DNA of 64,000 bases from Klenkia brasiliensis (GTDB lineage: Bacteria > Actinomycetota > Actinomycetes > Mycobacteriales > Geodermatophilaceae). The stretch spans positions 464,060 through 528,059 of the forward strand of contig NZ_FNCF01000001.1 of assembly GCF_900100695.1 (NCBI RefSeq). Reading direction: 5' to 3'. The notes beneath the pieces are model-generated. The model was not told the DNA's origin. It saw only the letters and a list, made by a program, of their open reading frames with translations, and did not search any database. How positions within the stretch are numbered: the stretch's first letter is position 1; each line of letters starts with the position of its first letter. A program made the position numbers and the translations under genes. Below, piece by piece: positions 7,961-16,673 of the stretch.

Positions 7961-9195
7961 TGCCGGCCACCCCCGTCGACCCCGCCTCCGGGTCGGTCTA
8001 CCCGATTGGGCTGCGGCTGGCCGGCAAGCGGGTCGTCGTCGTCGGCGGCGGCCAGGTCGCCCACCGCCGGGTGGCCGGGCTGCTGGACGCCCACGCGGTG
8101 GTCACCGTGGTCAGCCCGGAGCTCACCCCGGCACTGGAGGCGCTGGTCGAGCCCGGCTCGGTCACCTGGGCGCGGCGGCCCTGGGCCGGGGGCGACCTCG
8201 CCGACGCCTGGTACGCCGTCGCCGCCACGGACGACCCCGAGGTCAACGAGGCGGTGGCCGACGAGGCCGAGGCGCGCCGGATCTTCTGTGCCCGGGCCGA
8301 CGACCGGTCCCGCTCCAGCGTCTGGACCCCGGCGGTCGGCCGGGTCGGGGACGTCGTGGTGAGCGTGCACGGGGGCGGCGACCCGCAGCGCGCCGTCGGC
8401 ATCCGGGACGCCGTGCTGGTCGGGCTGACCGACGGCACCGTGGCCGACACGGTCTCCCGCCCGCGCGACGGGCGGGGCAGCGTCGTGCTGGTCGGCGGCG
8501 GCCCCGGTGACCCCGGTCTGGTGACCGTGCGCGGCCGGCAGGCGCTGGCCACCGCCGACGTCGTGCTCGCCGACCACCTGGCGCCGCAGTCGCTGCTGGC
8601 GTCGCTGCCGCCGCACGTCGAGGTGGTCGACGCCTCGAAGCTGCCCCGCGGCCGCTCGATGGCGCAGGAGCAGATCAACGCGCTGCTGGTGGAGCACGCG
8701 CTGGCCGGCAAGCGGGTGGTGCGGCTCAAGGGCGGCGACCCGTTCGTCTTCGGCCGCGGCTACGAGGAGCTCGAGGCCTGCGCCGCCGCCGGGGTGCCCG
8801 TCGAGGTGGTGCCCGGGGTGACCAGCGCGATCGGCGTCCCCGGGCTGGCCGGCGTCCCGGTGACCCACCGCGGGATGACCCACGAGTTCGTGGTGGTCTC
8901 CGGGCACGTGCCGCCGGACCATCCGTCGTCCCTGGTCGACTGGGCCGCCCTGGGCCGGCTGCGCGGCACGCTGGTGGTGCTCATGGGCGTGGAGACCGCG
9001 CCGGCGATCGCCGCCGCCCTGGTCGAGCACGGCCGGGCCGCCGACACCCCGGTGGCCGTGGTCGTGGACGGCGCGGGCCCGGCGCAGCGGCTGTTCCGCA
9101 CCACGCTGGCCGGTCTCGGCGCCACCATCGCCGCCGAGGGCGTGCGCCCGCCCGCCGTCTGGGTGGTCGGCGACGTGGTCGGCCTGGGCGCCTGA
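7960..9195 (+). CDS. cysG: Siroheme synthase type fusion: precorrin-2 dehydrogenase plus uroporphyrinogen-III C-methyltransferase
   Basis: 411 residues; ATG shares one base with the cobT stop. The N-terminal half is a CysG/Met8-like NAD-binding domain (RVVVVGGGQVAHRR, VTVVSPELTPAL, YAVAATDDPEVNEAV). The C-terminal half is a SUMT: VLVGGGPGDPGLVTVRG, RLKGGDPFVFGRGYEE, VVPGVTSAIGVPGLAGVPVT. It makes precorrin-2, the branch-point precursor of cobalamin, and possibly sirohydrochlorin for siroheme. It is the last gene of the operon, 12 bases from the convergent sortase gene. Confidence 0.95.
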   Translation: MPATPVDPASGSVYPIGLRLAGKRVVVVGGGQVAHRRVAGLLDAHAVVTVVSPELTPALEALVEPGSVTWARRPWAGGDLADAWYAVAATDDPEVNEAVADEAEARRIFCARADDRSRSSVWTPAVGRVGDVVVSVHGGGDPQRAVGIRDAVLVGLTDGTVADTVSRPRDGRGSVVLVGGGPGDPGLVTVRGRQALATADVVLADHLAPQSLLASLPPHVEVVDASKLPRGRSMAQEQINALLVEHALAGKRVVRLKGGDPFVFGRGYEELEACAAAGVPVEVVPGVTSAIGVPGLAGVPVTHRGMTHEFVVVSGHVPPDHPSSLVDWAALGRLRGTLVVLMGVETAPAIAAALVEHGRAADTPVAVVVDGAGPAQRLFRTTLAGLGATIAAEGVRPPAVWVVGDVVGLGA

Positions 9196-9207
9196 CCCGC
9201 GGGGTGC

Positions 9208-9831
9208 TCAGACCACCGAGGCGAAGACGACCACGTTCTCCTCGCTGGCACCGGCCGACTCGTCGTAGGTGCCGCCGCAGGTGACCAGCGCGACGTCGGC
9301 GCCCTCGGGGTGGCCGTTGAGCGCGTCGGACAGGTCCGACGTCGACTTGTCCAGGCCCGTCAGCGGCGCCTCGATGACCTGCAGCTGCAGCTGGCTGCCG
9401 TCGGCCGAGGTGAGGACGACGGGGTCGCCCACCTGCAGCTCGCCGAGCCGGTCGAAGACGCCGGGCGCGTCACCGGGGACGTCGTGGCCGAGCACCACCG
9501 CCATCTGGCCCGAGCCCGGCTCGGGGCCGTCGGACCACCACGACGTCGACGCCATGTCCTCGGGCACGCCGTACCCGGCGACCTGCTGGCCGGTGAAGGG
9601 GTTGGTGTAGTCGACCGTGCCGCGCTGCTCCACCGGCGCCTGCACGCCGATGGAGGGCACGCTCAGCGCCGCCGGGACCAGGGGCACCTCGGCCGCCGAC
9701 GTGGCCGGCACCGCCGGGGTGGTGTCGCGGCCGTAGCCGTACCACCAGCCGCCGGCCAGCAGGGTGACCAGGACCAGCAGGACGACCAGGCCGGACGACG
9801 ACCCGGCGTCGCGGTCAGCCGGCGACGCCAC
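9208..9831 (-). CDS. Class F-like sortase
   Basis: A membrane-anchored transpeptidase: one helix near the N-terminus (GLVVLLVLVTLLAGGWWYGYG), an extracytoplasmic Ala/Pro stalk, then a sortase barrel. The putative catalytic His is in VVLGHDVPGDAPGVFDRLG and the Cys in ALVTCGGTYD, both class F signatures. The expected arginine just before the last strand is not obvious: the sequence reads SEENVVVFA where family members as I recall them tend to have a basic residue. Start is uncertain: GTG at 9831 gives 207 residues and a 17-base overlap with the upstream gene; GTG at 9855 gives 215. The gene pairs with the secreted protein upstream. Confidence 0.82.
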   Translation of the reverse strand: MASPADRDAGSSSGLVVLLVLVTLLAGGWWYGYGRDTTPAVPATSAAEVPLVPAALSVPSIGVQAPVEQRGTVDYTNPFTGQQVAGYGVPEDMASTSWWSDGPEPGSGQMAVVLGHDVPGDAPGVFDRLGELQVGDPVVLTSADGSQLQLQVIEAPLTGLDKSTSDLSDALNGHPEGADVALVTCGGTYDESAGASEENVVVFASVV

Positions 9832-10663
9832 GGCGGGCCCGCAGCCACAGCGCACCGCCCCCGCTCGCGGCGACCAGCGCGCCCAGGCCGAGGAGCCCGG
9901 CCGGGGAGGAGTCGTCGGAGGGGGCGCCGCCGGTCGGCGCGTAGCCGGGGTAGGCCACCGCCTGGGTCGGTGCGGCGCTGGTCGTGACGGCCGGCGCGGC
10001 GGACTCCACCGGTGCCGTGGTCGGCGGGGTGGTGGTCGTGGGCGCCGCGGGGGCCGGGGTCGGGATGAGCGCGGCCAGGCACTCGGCGAAGTCCAGGACC
10101 ACCTGCACCGTCCTGGTCACCCCGTCGACGACGACGTCGACGACCATGGTGAGCGACTCCTGGCCGTTCTCGAACAGGTCGGCGAGCTGGTCGGGGTCCA
10201 GGTCGAGCAGGCCCAGCAGCTGGTCCTGGGTGATCGGGATGGTCGTGGTGGCCTCGCCGCCCTCGACCGGGGCCGTCGTGCTGCCGCCGCCGAGCAGGCC
10301 GATGAGCGCCTCGGTCAGCCCGGTCGCCAGGCCGGTGACCGACACCTGGATGCCGGTGACGAGGCCCTGCACGCAGGCCGCACCGCCCGAGATGATCTCC
10401 GTCGGGTCCGGGGTGCCTGCGCCGCCGCCGGTCGGCAGACCGGGCAGGCCGGGCGCACCCGACGTCGGGAACGCCGGCACGACCGAGGTCGGGGCGGCCG
10501 CCCCGCCACCGCCGGCACCGGGGAGCTGCTCCAGCACGGAGCCGAGCGGGTCGCTGTCGTCGGCGGACGCGACGGCCGGGGCACCGAGGACGGCGACGGC
10601 GGCGATCGCGCCGGTGGCGAGCAGTCGCCGGCCGGTGCGGCGGGACAGGTGGAGCTGGGGCAC
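9815..10663 (-). CDS. Secreted protein with C-terminal membrane anchor, sortase-linked
   Basis: 282 residues from a GTG preceded by GGAGG with 8-base spacing, the best ribosome site nearby. A signal peptide (basic start, RRLLATGAIAAVAVLGAP, cleavage after AVASA) leads into a Gly/Pro-rich segment. A middle domain contains PITQDQLLGLLDLDPDQL and VDVVVDGVTRTVQVVLDF, plus two cysteines (one in GGAACVQG, one in FAECLAAL). A Thr/Pro-rich wall-spanning region and a C-terminal helix with basic tail (LWLRARRG) follow. No LPXTG or LAXTG is present; APTGG about 12 residues before the helix is the nearest thing. Function unknown. It is probably co-expressed with the sortase. Confidence 0.75.
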   Translation of the reverse strand: MPQLHLSRRTGRRLLATGAIAAVAVLGAPAVASADDSDPLGSVLEQLPGAGGGGAAAPTSVVPAFPTSGAPGLPGLPTGGGAGTPDPTEIISGGAACVQGLVTGIQVSVTGLATGLTEALIGLLGGGSTTAPVEGGEATTTIPITQDQLLGLLDLDPDQLADLFENGQESLTMVVDVVVDGVTRTVQVVLDFAECLAALIPTPAPAAPTTTTPPTTAPVESAAPAVTTSAAPTQAVAYPGYAPTGGAPSDDSSPAGLLGLGALVAASGGGALWLRARRGVAG

Positions 10664-10826
10664 GGCGGCGACCTCCGTTGGTCGTGCTGGCGGGAGCAGG
10701 TGACCGGACAACGACACCCGTGACGGGAGGTTACGGCTAGCTGTGACGGAACGTTCCGGACGACCTGGAGCAGCTATGGTCGACGGGGTACGCCGGTGCC
10801 GGGCGTGCTCGAGGCGGAGGTGCCCC
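10664..10826. promoter_or_regulatory. Divergent promoter region with a 12-bp palindrome
   Basis: The gap between the secreted-protein gene (minus) and a membrane-protein gene (plus) contains the perfect palindrome CGGAACGTTCCG at 10747-10758. On the minus strand GGAAC is followed 17 bases later by CGTAAC, resembling an ECF sigma -35/-10 pair. On the plus strand TATGGT at 10775-10780 could be a -10. All assignments are by inspection only. Confidence 0.35.
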
Positions 10827-11393
10827 GTGGAGTTCGTGCTCACCCTGGTCGTCGTGCTGGTGGTGCTGGCCGGCCTGGTCACCACGGCCCTGGTGCTGGC
10901 CACCCGGCGCGCCGTGCGCGCGGTGCAGGGCAGCCGGGCGGTGCGGCACGGCCGCGAGCTGTCCCAGCTCGCCGGCACCGCGGTCGCCGTCGTCCGCAAC
11001 CCGGCCCGGGCCGACCGCACCGCCGCCGCGCTGGCCGCCCGGGTGACCGGCGCGTCGATGACCCTGCACCGGGAGGTCGACGCCGCCCGCCGGGCCGGGG
11101 TGCACCTGGGCGAGGTGCCCGACGTGCTGCCCCGCCTCGTCGCCGAGGGGTCCGCGCTGTCCCGGGCGCTGCGCGCCGAGGTCGGCGCGCCGTCCGCGCA
11201 CGGCCCCCGGCTGGCCGACGCCGCCCGCGCCCACCTGGCCGCCGTCGGCGAGGTGACCGCCGCGGTGCGGGCCAGCGCCGCGCTCCCGGCCGCGCACGGG
11301 TCGGTCTCGGCCGAGGCGTCGCGGGTCGCCGCCGGCCTGCAGTGCTACAGCGACGCCTACCTGGAGCTCGTCGAGCGGGACCGCACCGCCTGA
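10827..11393 (+). CDS. Single-pass membrane protein of unknown function
   Basis: 188 residues from a GTG preceded by GCGGAGG with 6-base spacing, which decides against the longer upstream frame. The N-terminus is a hydrophobic helix (FVLTLVVVLVVLAGLVTTALVLA, about residues 3-25) followed by RRAVRAV and an Ala/Arg-rich helical cytoplasmic region of about 155 residues. The helical tail is reminiscent of coiled-coil septum or wall-associated proteins, but no family is recognised. It stands alone upstream of acsA, 128 bases away, divergent from the sortase locus. Confidence 0.72.
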   Translation: MEFVLTLVVVLVVLAGLVTTALVLATRRAVRAVQGSRAVRHGRELSQLAGTAVAVVRNPARADRTAAALAARVTGASMTLHREVDAARRAGVHLGEVPDVLPRLVAEGSALSRALRAEVGAPSAHGPRLADAARAHLAAVGEVTAAVRASAALPAAHGSVSAEASRVAAGLQCYSDAYLELVERDRTA

Positions 11394-11521
11394 GCCGGGG
11401 GTTGCGGCGGCGCTGCGCCCGGCGAGACGGGGGTCACGGCGGTCACTAGGGTCGTGCACGAGGCAGCGTCGCCGGACCTCCGCCGGCCGACGCCCGACCC
11501 GTCGACCGATGCGAGGTAGCG

Positions 11522-13483
11522 ATGAGCGAGGCCCACAGCCTGACCGACGAGATCCCCGCCGGCGGGGTGTTCGAGCCCCCCGCCGAGCTCGCGGCGCACG
11601 CCAACGTCACCGCCGACACCTACCGGCGCGCGGAGGAGGACCGGCTGGGCTTCTGGGCCGAGGCGGCGCAGCGCCTGGAGTGGACCAAGCCGTGGGACGA
11701 GGTCCTGGACTGGAGCAACCCGCCCTTCGCGAAGTGGTTCGTCGGCGGTGAGCTCAACGTCGCCGCCAACTGCGTGGACCGGCACGTCGCCGCCGGCAAC
11801 GGCGAGAAGGTGGCCTACCACTGGGTGGGCGAGCCCGGCGACACCCGCACCATCACCTACGCCCAGCTCAAGGACGAGGTCAGCAAGGCCGCCAACGCGC
11901 TGCTGTCCCTCGGCGTGCAGGCCGGCGACCGGGTGGCGATCTACCTGCCGATGATCCCCGAGGCGGTCATCTCCATGCTGGCCTGCGCCCGCATCGGCGC
12001 CGTCCACATGGTCGTGTTCGGCGGCTTCTCCCCCGACGCGCTGGCCTCCCGCATCGAGGACGCCGGCGCCAAGGTGGTCATCACCGCCGACGGCGGCTTC
12101 CGCCGCGGCGCCCCGTCGGCGCTCAAGCCCGCCGTCGACGAGGCGCTGACCAAGGTCGGCGGGGTCGAGCACGTCCTGGTGGTCAAGCGGACCGAGCAGG
12201 ACGTCGAGTGGACCGAGGGCCGCGACCAGTGGTGGCACGACCTGGTCGACGGCCAGTCGCCCGAGCACGAGGCGCAGCCCTTCGACGCCGAGCACCCGCT
12301 CTACATCATGTACACCTCGGGCACGACGGCGAAGCCCAAGGGCATCCTCCACACCTCCGGCGGCTACCTGACCCAGGTCTCCTTCACCCACTGGGGCACC
12401 TTCGACCTCAAGGCCGACACCGACGTCTTCTGGTGCGCCGCCGACGTGGCCTGGGTGACCGGCCACTCCTACATCGTCTACGGCCCGCTCTCCAACGGCG
12501 CCACCTCGGTGATGTACGAGGGCACCCCGGAGACCCCGCACCGCGGCCGCTGGTGGGAGATAGTGCAGCAGTACGGCGTGACCATCCTCTACGCCGCCCC
12601 GACCGTCGTCCGCACGTTCATGAAGTGGGGCGCCCAGGAGCTGGAGCCCTTCGACACCTCGACCCTGCGGGTGCTGGGCTCGGTCGGCGAGCCGATCAAC
12701 CCCGAGGCCTGGCTCTGGTACCGCAAGGTCGTGGGCGGCGGGACGGCGACGGTCGTGGACACCTGGTGGCAGACCGAGACCGGCGCGCACATGATCGCCC
12801 CGATGCCCGGCGTGGTGGCCACCAAGCCCGGCTCGGCCCAGCGCGCGGTGCCCGGCATCTCGGCGTCGGTGGTCGACGAGGAGGGCAAGCCGGTGCAGCC
12901 CGGCGCCACCGGCTACCTGGTGCTCACCGAGCCGTGGCCGTCGATGCTGCGCACCATCTGGGGCTCCGACGAGCGGTACGTGGACACCTACTGGTCCCGC
13001 TACGGCACCTCGGTGTACTTCGCCGGGGACGGCGCCAAGCTCGACGAGGACGGCGACATCTGGCTGCTCGGCCGGGTGGACGACGTGATGAACGTGTCCG
13101 GGCACCGCATCTCCACCACCGAGGTGGAGTCGGCGCTGGTCAGCCACCCGACGGTGGCCGAGGCCGCGGTCGTCGGCGCCACCGACCCCACCACCGGGCA
13201 GGGCATCGTCGCCTTCGTCATCCTGCGCGGCGGCGCGGAGGACTCCGGCGAGGACCTGGTGAAGGAGCTGCGCCAGCACGTGCGCAAGGAGATCGGCCCG
13301 ATCGCCAGCCCCCGGCAGATCATGGTCGTGGCCGAGCTGCCCAAGACCCGCTCGGGCAAGATCATGCGCCGCCTGCTGCGCGACGTCGCCGAGAACCGCG
13401 AGCTCGGCGACGTGTCCACGCTGACCGACTCCTCGGTGATGGACCTCATCGGGCAGCGGATGCCCGCCTCCTCGGAGGACTGA
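11522..13483 (+). CDS. acsA: Acetyl-CoA synthetase
   Basis: 653 residues, the usual size of AMP-forming acetate-CoA ligases. Adenylate-forming motifs in order: [11 protein letters not shown] (about 264-274), a WWQTETG block binding acetyl-AMP, [11 protein letters not shown] at the hinge, and Lys613 in [10 protein letters not shown], the residue whose acetylation silences the enzyme in other bacteria. It activates acetate to acetyl-CoA. GCGAGGTAGCG precedes the ATG. The gene corresponds to Rv3667 at the left edge of the conserved acs-to-ponA2 neighbourhood. A strong terminator follows. The crp regulator is 6 kb downstream; acs genes are often cAMP-CRP controlled, but I see no clear site here. 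Confidence 0.97.
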   Translation: MSEAHSLTDEIPAGGVFEPPAELAAHANVTADTYRRAEEDRLGFWAEAAQRLEWTKPWDEVLDWSNPPFAKWFVGGELNVAANCVDRHVAAGNGEKVAYHWVGEPGDTRTITYAQLKDEVSKAANALLSLGVQAGDRVAIYLPMIPEAVISMLACARIGAVHMVVFGGFSPDALASRIEDAGAKVVITADGGFRRGAPSALKPAVDEALTKVGGVEHVLVVKRTEQDVEWTEGRDQWWHDLVDGQSPEHEAQPFDAEHPLYIMYTSGTTAKPKGILHTSGGYLTQVSFTHWGTFDLKADTDVFWCAADVAWVTGHSYIVYGPLSNGATSVMYEGTPETPHRGRWWEIVQQYGVTILYAAPTVVRTFMKWGAQELEPFDTSTLRVLGSVGEPINPEAWLWYRKVVGGGTATVVDTWWQTETGAHMIAPMPGVVATKPGSAQRAVPGISASVVDEEGKPVQPGATGYLVLTEPWPSMLRTIWGSDERYVDTYWSRYGTSVYFAGDGAKLDEDGDIWLLGRVDDVMNVSGHRISTTEVESALVSHPTVAEAAVVGATDPTTGQGIVAFVILRGGAEDSGEDLVKELRQHVRKEIGPIASPRQIMVVAELPKTRSGKIMRRLLRDVAENRELGDVSTLTDSSVMDLIGQRMPASSED

Positions 13484-13489
13484 CCCGGG

Positions 13490-13522
13490 GTGCGCGGGGG
13501 CCGGGTCCCGGCCCCCGCGCAC
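13490..13522 (+). terminator. Hairpin terminator after acsA
   Basis: Arms 13490-13504 and 13508-13522 are perfectly complementary (15 bp) around a 3-base GTC loop, starting 6 bases after the acsA stop. There is no T-run, as is common for actinobacterial terminators. Confidence 0.8.
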
Positions 13523-13608
13523 TCCACGTCGGGCCGGTGGGGCCCGGATGAGGCACGATCATGGTTCGACAGCGCGGTCCCGCCGCGTCGCACCGCCGAG
13601 GAGAACCC

Positions 13609-14112
13609 GTGGCCCACAGCGCCCCCACCACTCGACTGTCCGGTCAGCCGGTCGGCCCCGAGGAGCCCTCCGTCGGCTCGCTGGTGCAGAGCGCCATGTC
13701 CGACGTCTCCACCCTGATCCGCAACGAGGTCGAGCTGGCCAAGGCCGAGATCGGCGGGTCGGTCAAGAAGGTAGGCCTCGGCGGCGGGCTCGTCGCCGTC
13801 GGCGGCGTGATGGCCCTGTACTGCTCGATCTTCCTGTTCATCGGCATCGCCGAGCTGCTCACCTGGCTGGGCCTGCCCCGCTTCGTGTCCTACTTCATCG
13901 TCTTCGGGGTCCTGCTCCTGCTGGCGGGGCTGCTGGTGCTGGTCGGCATCCGGACCACGAAGAAGTTCCGCAAGCCCGAGCGCACCATCGAGACGCTCAA
14001 GGACCTGCCCGACGTCATGCGGCGCGAGGCCCCGGGCCAGCGCCAGCACGACCTGCCGGTGGTCCGCGACGGCCACATCGAGCGCGCCGCCCCGCACGCC
14101 CGCCTGGGGTGA
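13609..14112 (+). CDS. Phage holin superfamily (PF07332-like) membrane protein
   Basis: 167 residues from a GTG with GAGGAG at 5-base spacing; an ATG 48 bases upstream is in frame but lacks a site. Polar N-terminus, amphipathic segment MSDVSTLIRNEVELAKAEI (about 35-53), two membrane helices (about 62-88 and 98-120), then a basic tail. This is the standing actinobacterial holin-like family, conserved at this locus (Rv3669) and not a sign of prophage. Role unknown; some membrane or cell-wall function is presumed. Its stop overlaps the start of the hydrolase gene. Confidence 0.85.
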   Translation: MAHSAPTTRLSGQPVGPEEPSVGSLVQSAMSDVSTLIRNEVELAKAEIGGSVKKVGLGGGLVAVGGVMALYCSIFLFIGIAELLTWLGLPRFVSYFIVFGVLLLLAGLLVLVGIRTTKKFRKPERTIETLKDLPDVMRREAPGQRQHDLPVVRDGHIERAAPHARLG

Positions 14113-15020
14113 GTGCACCCGACGCGACCAGCGCGCTGGTCCCGGGCCCCTGGCGGCACCGCGACATCTCCGCCAACGGCGTCCGGCTGCACGCCGCCGA
14201 GGCCGGCGATGGCCCGCTGGTCCTGCTGGTGCACGGCTACCCGCAGTTCTGGTGGGCCTGGCGGCACCAGCTCACCGCGCTGGCCGACGCCGGTTTCCGG
14301 GCGGTGGCGGTGGACCTGCGCGGCTACGGGGGCAGCGACAAGCCCCCGCGCGGCTACGATCTGCCCACCCTGGCGGCCGACGTGGCCGCGGTGGTGCGCG
14401 CCCTGGGCGAGCCCGACGCGGTGGTGGTCGGCCACGACTGGGGCGGGTTGGTGGCCTGGACGATGGCCGCGCTGCACCCCCGCACGGTGCGCGGGCTGGT
14501 GGTCGTCTCCTCGGCGCACCCCCGGGAGCTGCGGTCGGGCATGACCGACGCGGCCCAGCGGCACGCCTCGCGCTACGCGCTGCGCTACCAGCTGCCCCGG
14601 CTCCCCGAGCGCCGGCTGACCCGCGACGACGACGACCCGGTCGCCGACCTGCTGCGCCGGTGGGCCGGCCCGGGCTGGGTGCACACCGCCGACTTCGCCG
14701 ACGCGGTGGCCCGCTACCGGGACGCGGCCCGCATCCCGCAGGCCGCCTACGGGGCGATGGAGTTCCACCGCTGGGCCTTCCGCTCCCAGTTCCGCCCCGA
14801 CGGGCTGCGGTACGCCCGCCGGATGACCGCGCCGGTCACCGCGCCCACGCTGCAGCTGCACGGCACGCTGGACCCCTGCGTGCTGCCGCGCACCGCCGCC
14901 GGGTCGGGCCGCTACGTGGCCGGGGCCTACGAGTGGCGGGAGCTGGCCGGCGTGGGCCACTTCCCGCACGAGGAGACCCCCGACGTCGTCAGCGACGCGA
15001 TCGCGGCCTGGGCCCGCTGA
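14109..15020 (+). CDS. ephE: Alpha/beta hydrolase, epoxide hydrolase type (EphE-like)
   Basis: 303 residues; GTG overlaps the previous stop (GTGA). Oxyanion motif LVHGYPQFWWAW (about 40) and nucleophile elbow VVGHDWGG with Asp110. An Asp nucleophile indicates an epoxide hydrolase or haloalkane dehalogenase rather than an esterase. A late GHFPHEETP provides the catalytic His. The position between the holin-like gene and marP matches Rv3670 (ephE). The natural substrate is unknown. It ends flush against the convergent marP gene, with no intervening base. Confidence 0.88.
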   Translation: MSAPDATSALVPGPWRHRDISANGVRLHAAEAGDGPLVLLVHGYPQFWWAWRHQLTALADAGFRAVAVDLRGYGGSDKPPRGYDLPTLAADVAAVVRALGEPDAVVVGHDWGGLVAWTMAALHPRTVRGLVVVSSAHPRELRSGMTDAAQRHASRYALRYQLPRLPERRLTRDDDDPVADLLRRWAGPGWVHTADFADAVARYRDAARIPQAAYGAMEFHRWAFRSQFRPDGLRYARRMTAPVTAPTLQLHGTLDPCVLPRTAAGSGRYVAGAYEWRELAGVGHFPHEETPDVVSDAIAAWAR

Positions 15021-16202
15021 TCACTCGCAGGGCCCGGTGTCGACCGGGGTGGTGGCGGTGCTGCCCTGGGTGACGGCGTCGGCCACCTCGGCGTCGGTGA
15101 GCGCGTAGCCGGTGTTCGGGTCGTCGACGGCCGAGGCGAAGACCACCCCGAGCACCGACCCGTCGGCGGCCAGCAGCGGGCCGCCGGAGTTGCCCGCGCG
15201 GACCTGCCCGTAGAGGGCGTAGACGTCGCGGACCACCGTCTGCTGGGAACGGAAGTCCGGGCCGCTGATGGCCCCGCGGTCGCGCACCCGGGCGGCGCCG
15301 ACGTAGAGCCCGCCACCCCCGGGGTAGCCCATGATGATCGCGTCGGAGCCCGAGCCGACCGGGTCGGCCGCGAAGTCCAGCGGCACCTGCGGCAGCCCCG
15401 GGACGGCGAGGACGGCCACGTCGGTCTCCTCGTCGACGTAGACCGGGACGGCGTCGTAGGTCTCGCCCTCGGCGGTCACCACGGGGTCGGTGACGCCGGC
15501 CAGCACGTGGGCGTTGGTCATCACCCGCTCGTCGGCGAAGACGAAGCCCGAGCCGTCGATCTGCCGCGAGCACGAGGGCGCGACCCCGCTGATCTTGACC
15601 ACCGAGCCCTGCACCTGGCCGACGACGGCGCTCTGCGCCAGCGTCTGGTCCGGCACCGGCACGTCGCGCACCTGGGTGGGGGTGAGCGGGTCGAGGACGT
15701 CGGGCAGCCCGCGGCGGTCGATGGCCTCGCGCAGCGAGTCGTACAGCGACCGGACGCCGGAGGGCACGCCGCGGTCGACGGCCTGCACCAGCGTGGACTG
15801 CCGCACCTGGCTGGCCACGGCCGGGAAGGCGGAGTTGGCCAGCGGGGTGGCCACCATCCACGCGACCAGCAGCACCGCGACCGCGGAGATCAGCGCACCG
15901 GCCACCGAGTCGACGATCTTCGCCGGCTCCCAGGTGACCTTCTTCCGGATGGCCCGCCCGAGCCAGCCCGCCACCAGCTGGCCCAGCAGCGCCCCCGCGA
16001 GGACGACGACCAGGGCCACGAACACCCGCGACAGCGTCGACCCGCCCAGCTCGTCGGCCACCGGCCCGGACAGCTGCGCCCCGGCCACGGCGCCGCCGAA
16101 GAAGCCGATGAACGACGCCGCCGAGACGATCAGGCCCTGCCGGAAGCCCGAGAGGGCGAACAGCAGGGCCAGCGCGATGAGCACCAGGTCGACGAGGGAC
16201 AC
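15021..16202 (-). CDS. marP: Membrane-bound periplasmic serine protease, MarP family
   Basis: 393 residues. The N-terminal 120 residues form a CvpA/colicin-V-production-like domain with about four helices. The C-terminal half is a trypsin-like protease with His232 (TNAHVLAG), Asp261 (DEETDVAVLAV) and Ser339 (RAGNSGGPLL). Cysteines near the start of the protease domain (APSCSRQ) and at the C-terminus (TGPCE) may form the disulfide known in mycobacterial MarP. The family supports acid and oxidative stress survival by cleaving cell-envelope substrates. GTG start; it is the last gene of a minus-strand operon nth-tlpA-nudix-cupredoxin-marP. Confidence 0.92.
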   Translation of the reverse strand: MSLVDLVLIALALLFALSGFRQGLIVSAASFIGFFGGAVAGAQLSGPVADELGGSTLSRVFVALVVVLAGALLGQLVAGWLGRAIRKKVTWEPAKIVDSVAGALISAVAVLLVAWMVATPLANSAFPAVASQVRQSTLVQAVDRGVPSGVRSLYDSLREAIDRRGLPDVLDPLTPTQVRDVPVPDQTLAQSAVVGQVQGSVVKISGVAPSCSRQIDGSGFVFADERVMTNAHVLAGVTDPVVTAEGETYDAVPVYVDEETDVAVLAVPGLPQVPLDFAADPVGSGSDAIIMGYPGGGGLYVGAARVRDRGAISGPDFRSQQTVVRDVYALYGQVRAGNSGGPLLAADGSVLGVVFASAVDDPNTGYALTDAEVADAVTQGSTATTPVDTGPCE

Positions 16203-16205
16203 CGG

Positions 16206-16673
16206 TCAGCCGCTCGCCGAGGGCGACGCCGCCGCCCCGCTGACCGTCATGGTCCCGACCTGCCCGAGCGCGGTGTGGAAGGTGCACTCGAAGGGGTAGT
16301 CGCCCGGCTGGGTCACCGTGAACTCGATGGTCTCGCTCTGGCCGGGGGCCAGCAGCGGGATCTGCTCGGTGATGTCCGCCGGACCCGCCCCGGTGGTGAA
16401 CATGAAGTTGTGGGTCAGCTGCGTGGCGGTGTTGGTGACCGTCAGCCGCACCGTCCCGGGGGCGACGGTGAACGCGTCGGGGGTGAAGACGTAGTCGTCG
16501 CCGGTCTCGATGGTGACCTCCTGGACGCCCTCGGCGTCGGTGGTCACCTCGCCCACGCCCGCGTCGGGGGTGCGGGTCGCCTCGGGCGTGGCGGGGGTGC
16601 GGTTGCTGCAGCCCACAAGACCCAGGGCGAGCAGCACCGCGGCCACCAGCACGCGCGCTCGGTTCGACGTCAT
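16206..16673 (-). CDS. Cupredoxin-fold lipoprotein
   Basis: 155 residues from an ATG overlapping the upstream nudix stop (ATGA). The lipoprotein signal ends in LVGC (Cys22). A single beta-sandwich domain follows, with type I copper ligand candidates LTHNF (His) and FECTFHTALGQVGTM (Cys, His, Met). It is probably an exported, membrane-tethered copper-binding electron-transfer or copper-buffering protein. The M. tuberculosis order has no gene here between Rv3671c and Rv3672c, so this is a lineage-specific insertion into a conserved operon. Partner redox protein unknown; a TlpA-like thioredoxin lies two genes upstream in the same operon. Confidence 0.85.
   Translation of the reverse strand: MTSNRARVLVAAVLLALGLVGCSNRTPATPEATRTPDAGVGEVTTDAEGVQEVTIETGDDYVFTPDAFTVAPGTVRLTVTNTATQLTHNFMFTTGAGPADITEQIPLLAPGQSETIEFTVTQPGDYPFECTFHTALGQVGTMTVSGAAASPSASG

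Noticed and set aside
13609-14112. Prophage remnant indicated by a holin-like gene
   Set aside because: The family is a chromosomal actinobacterial membrane protein conserved beside ephE and marP; no other phage gene is present.
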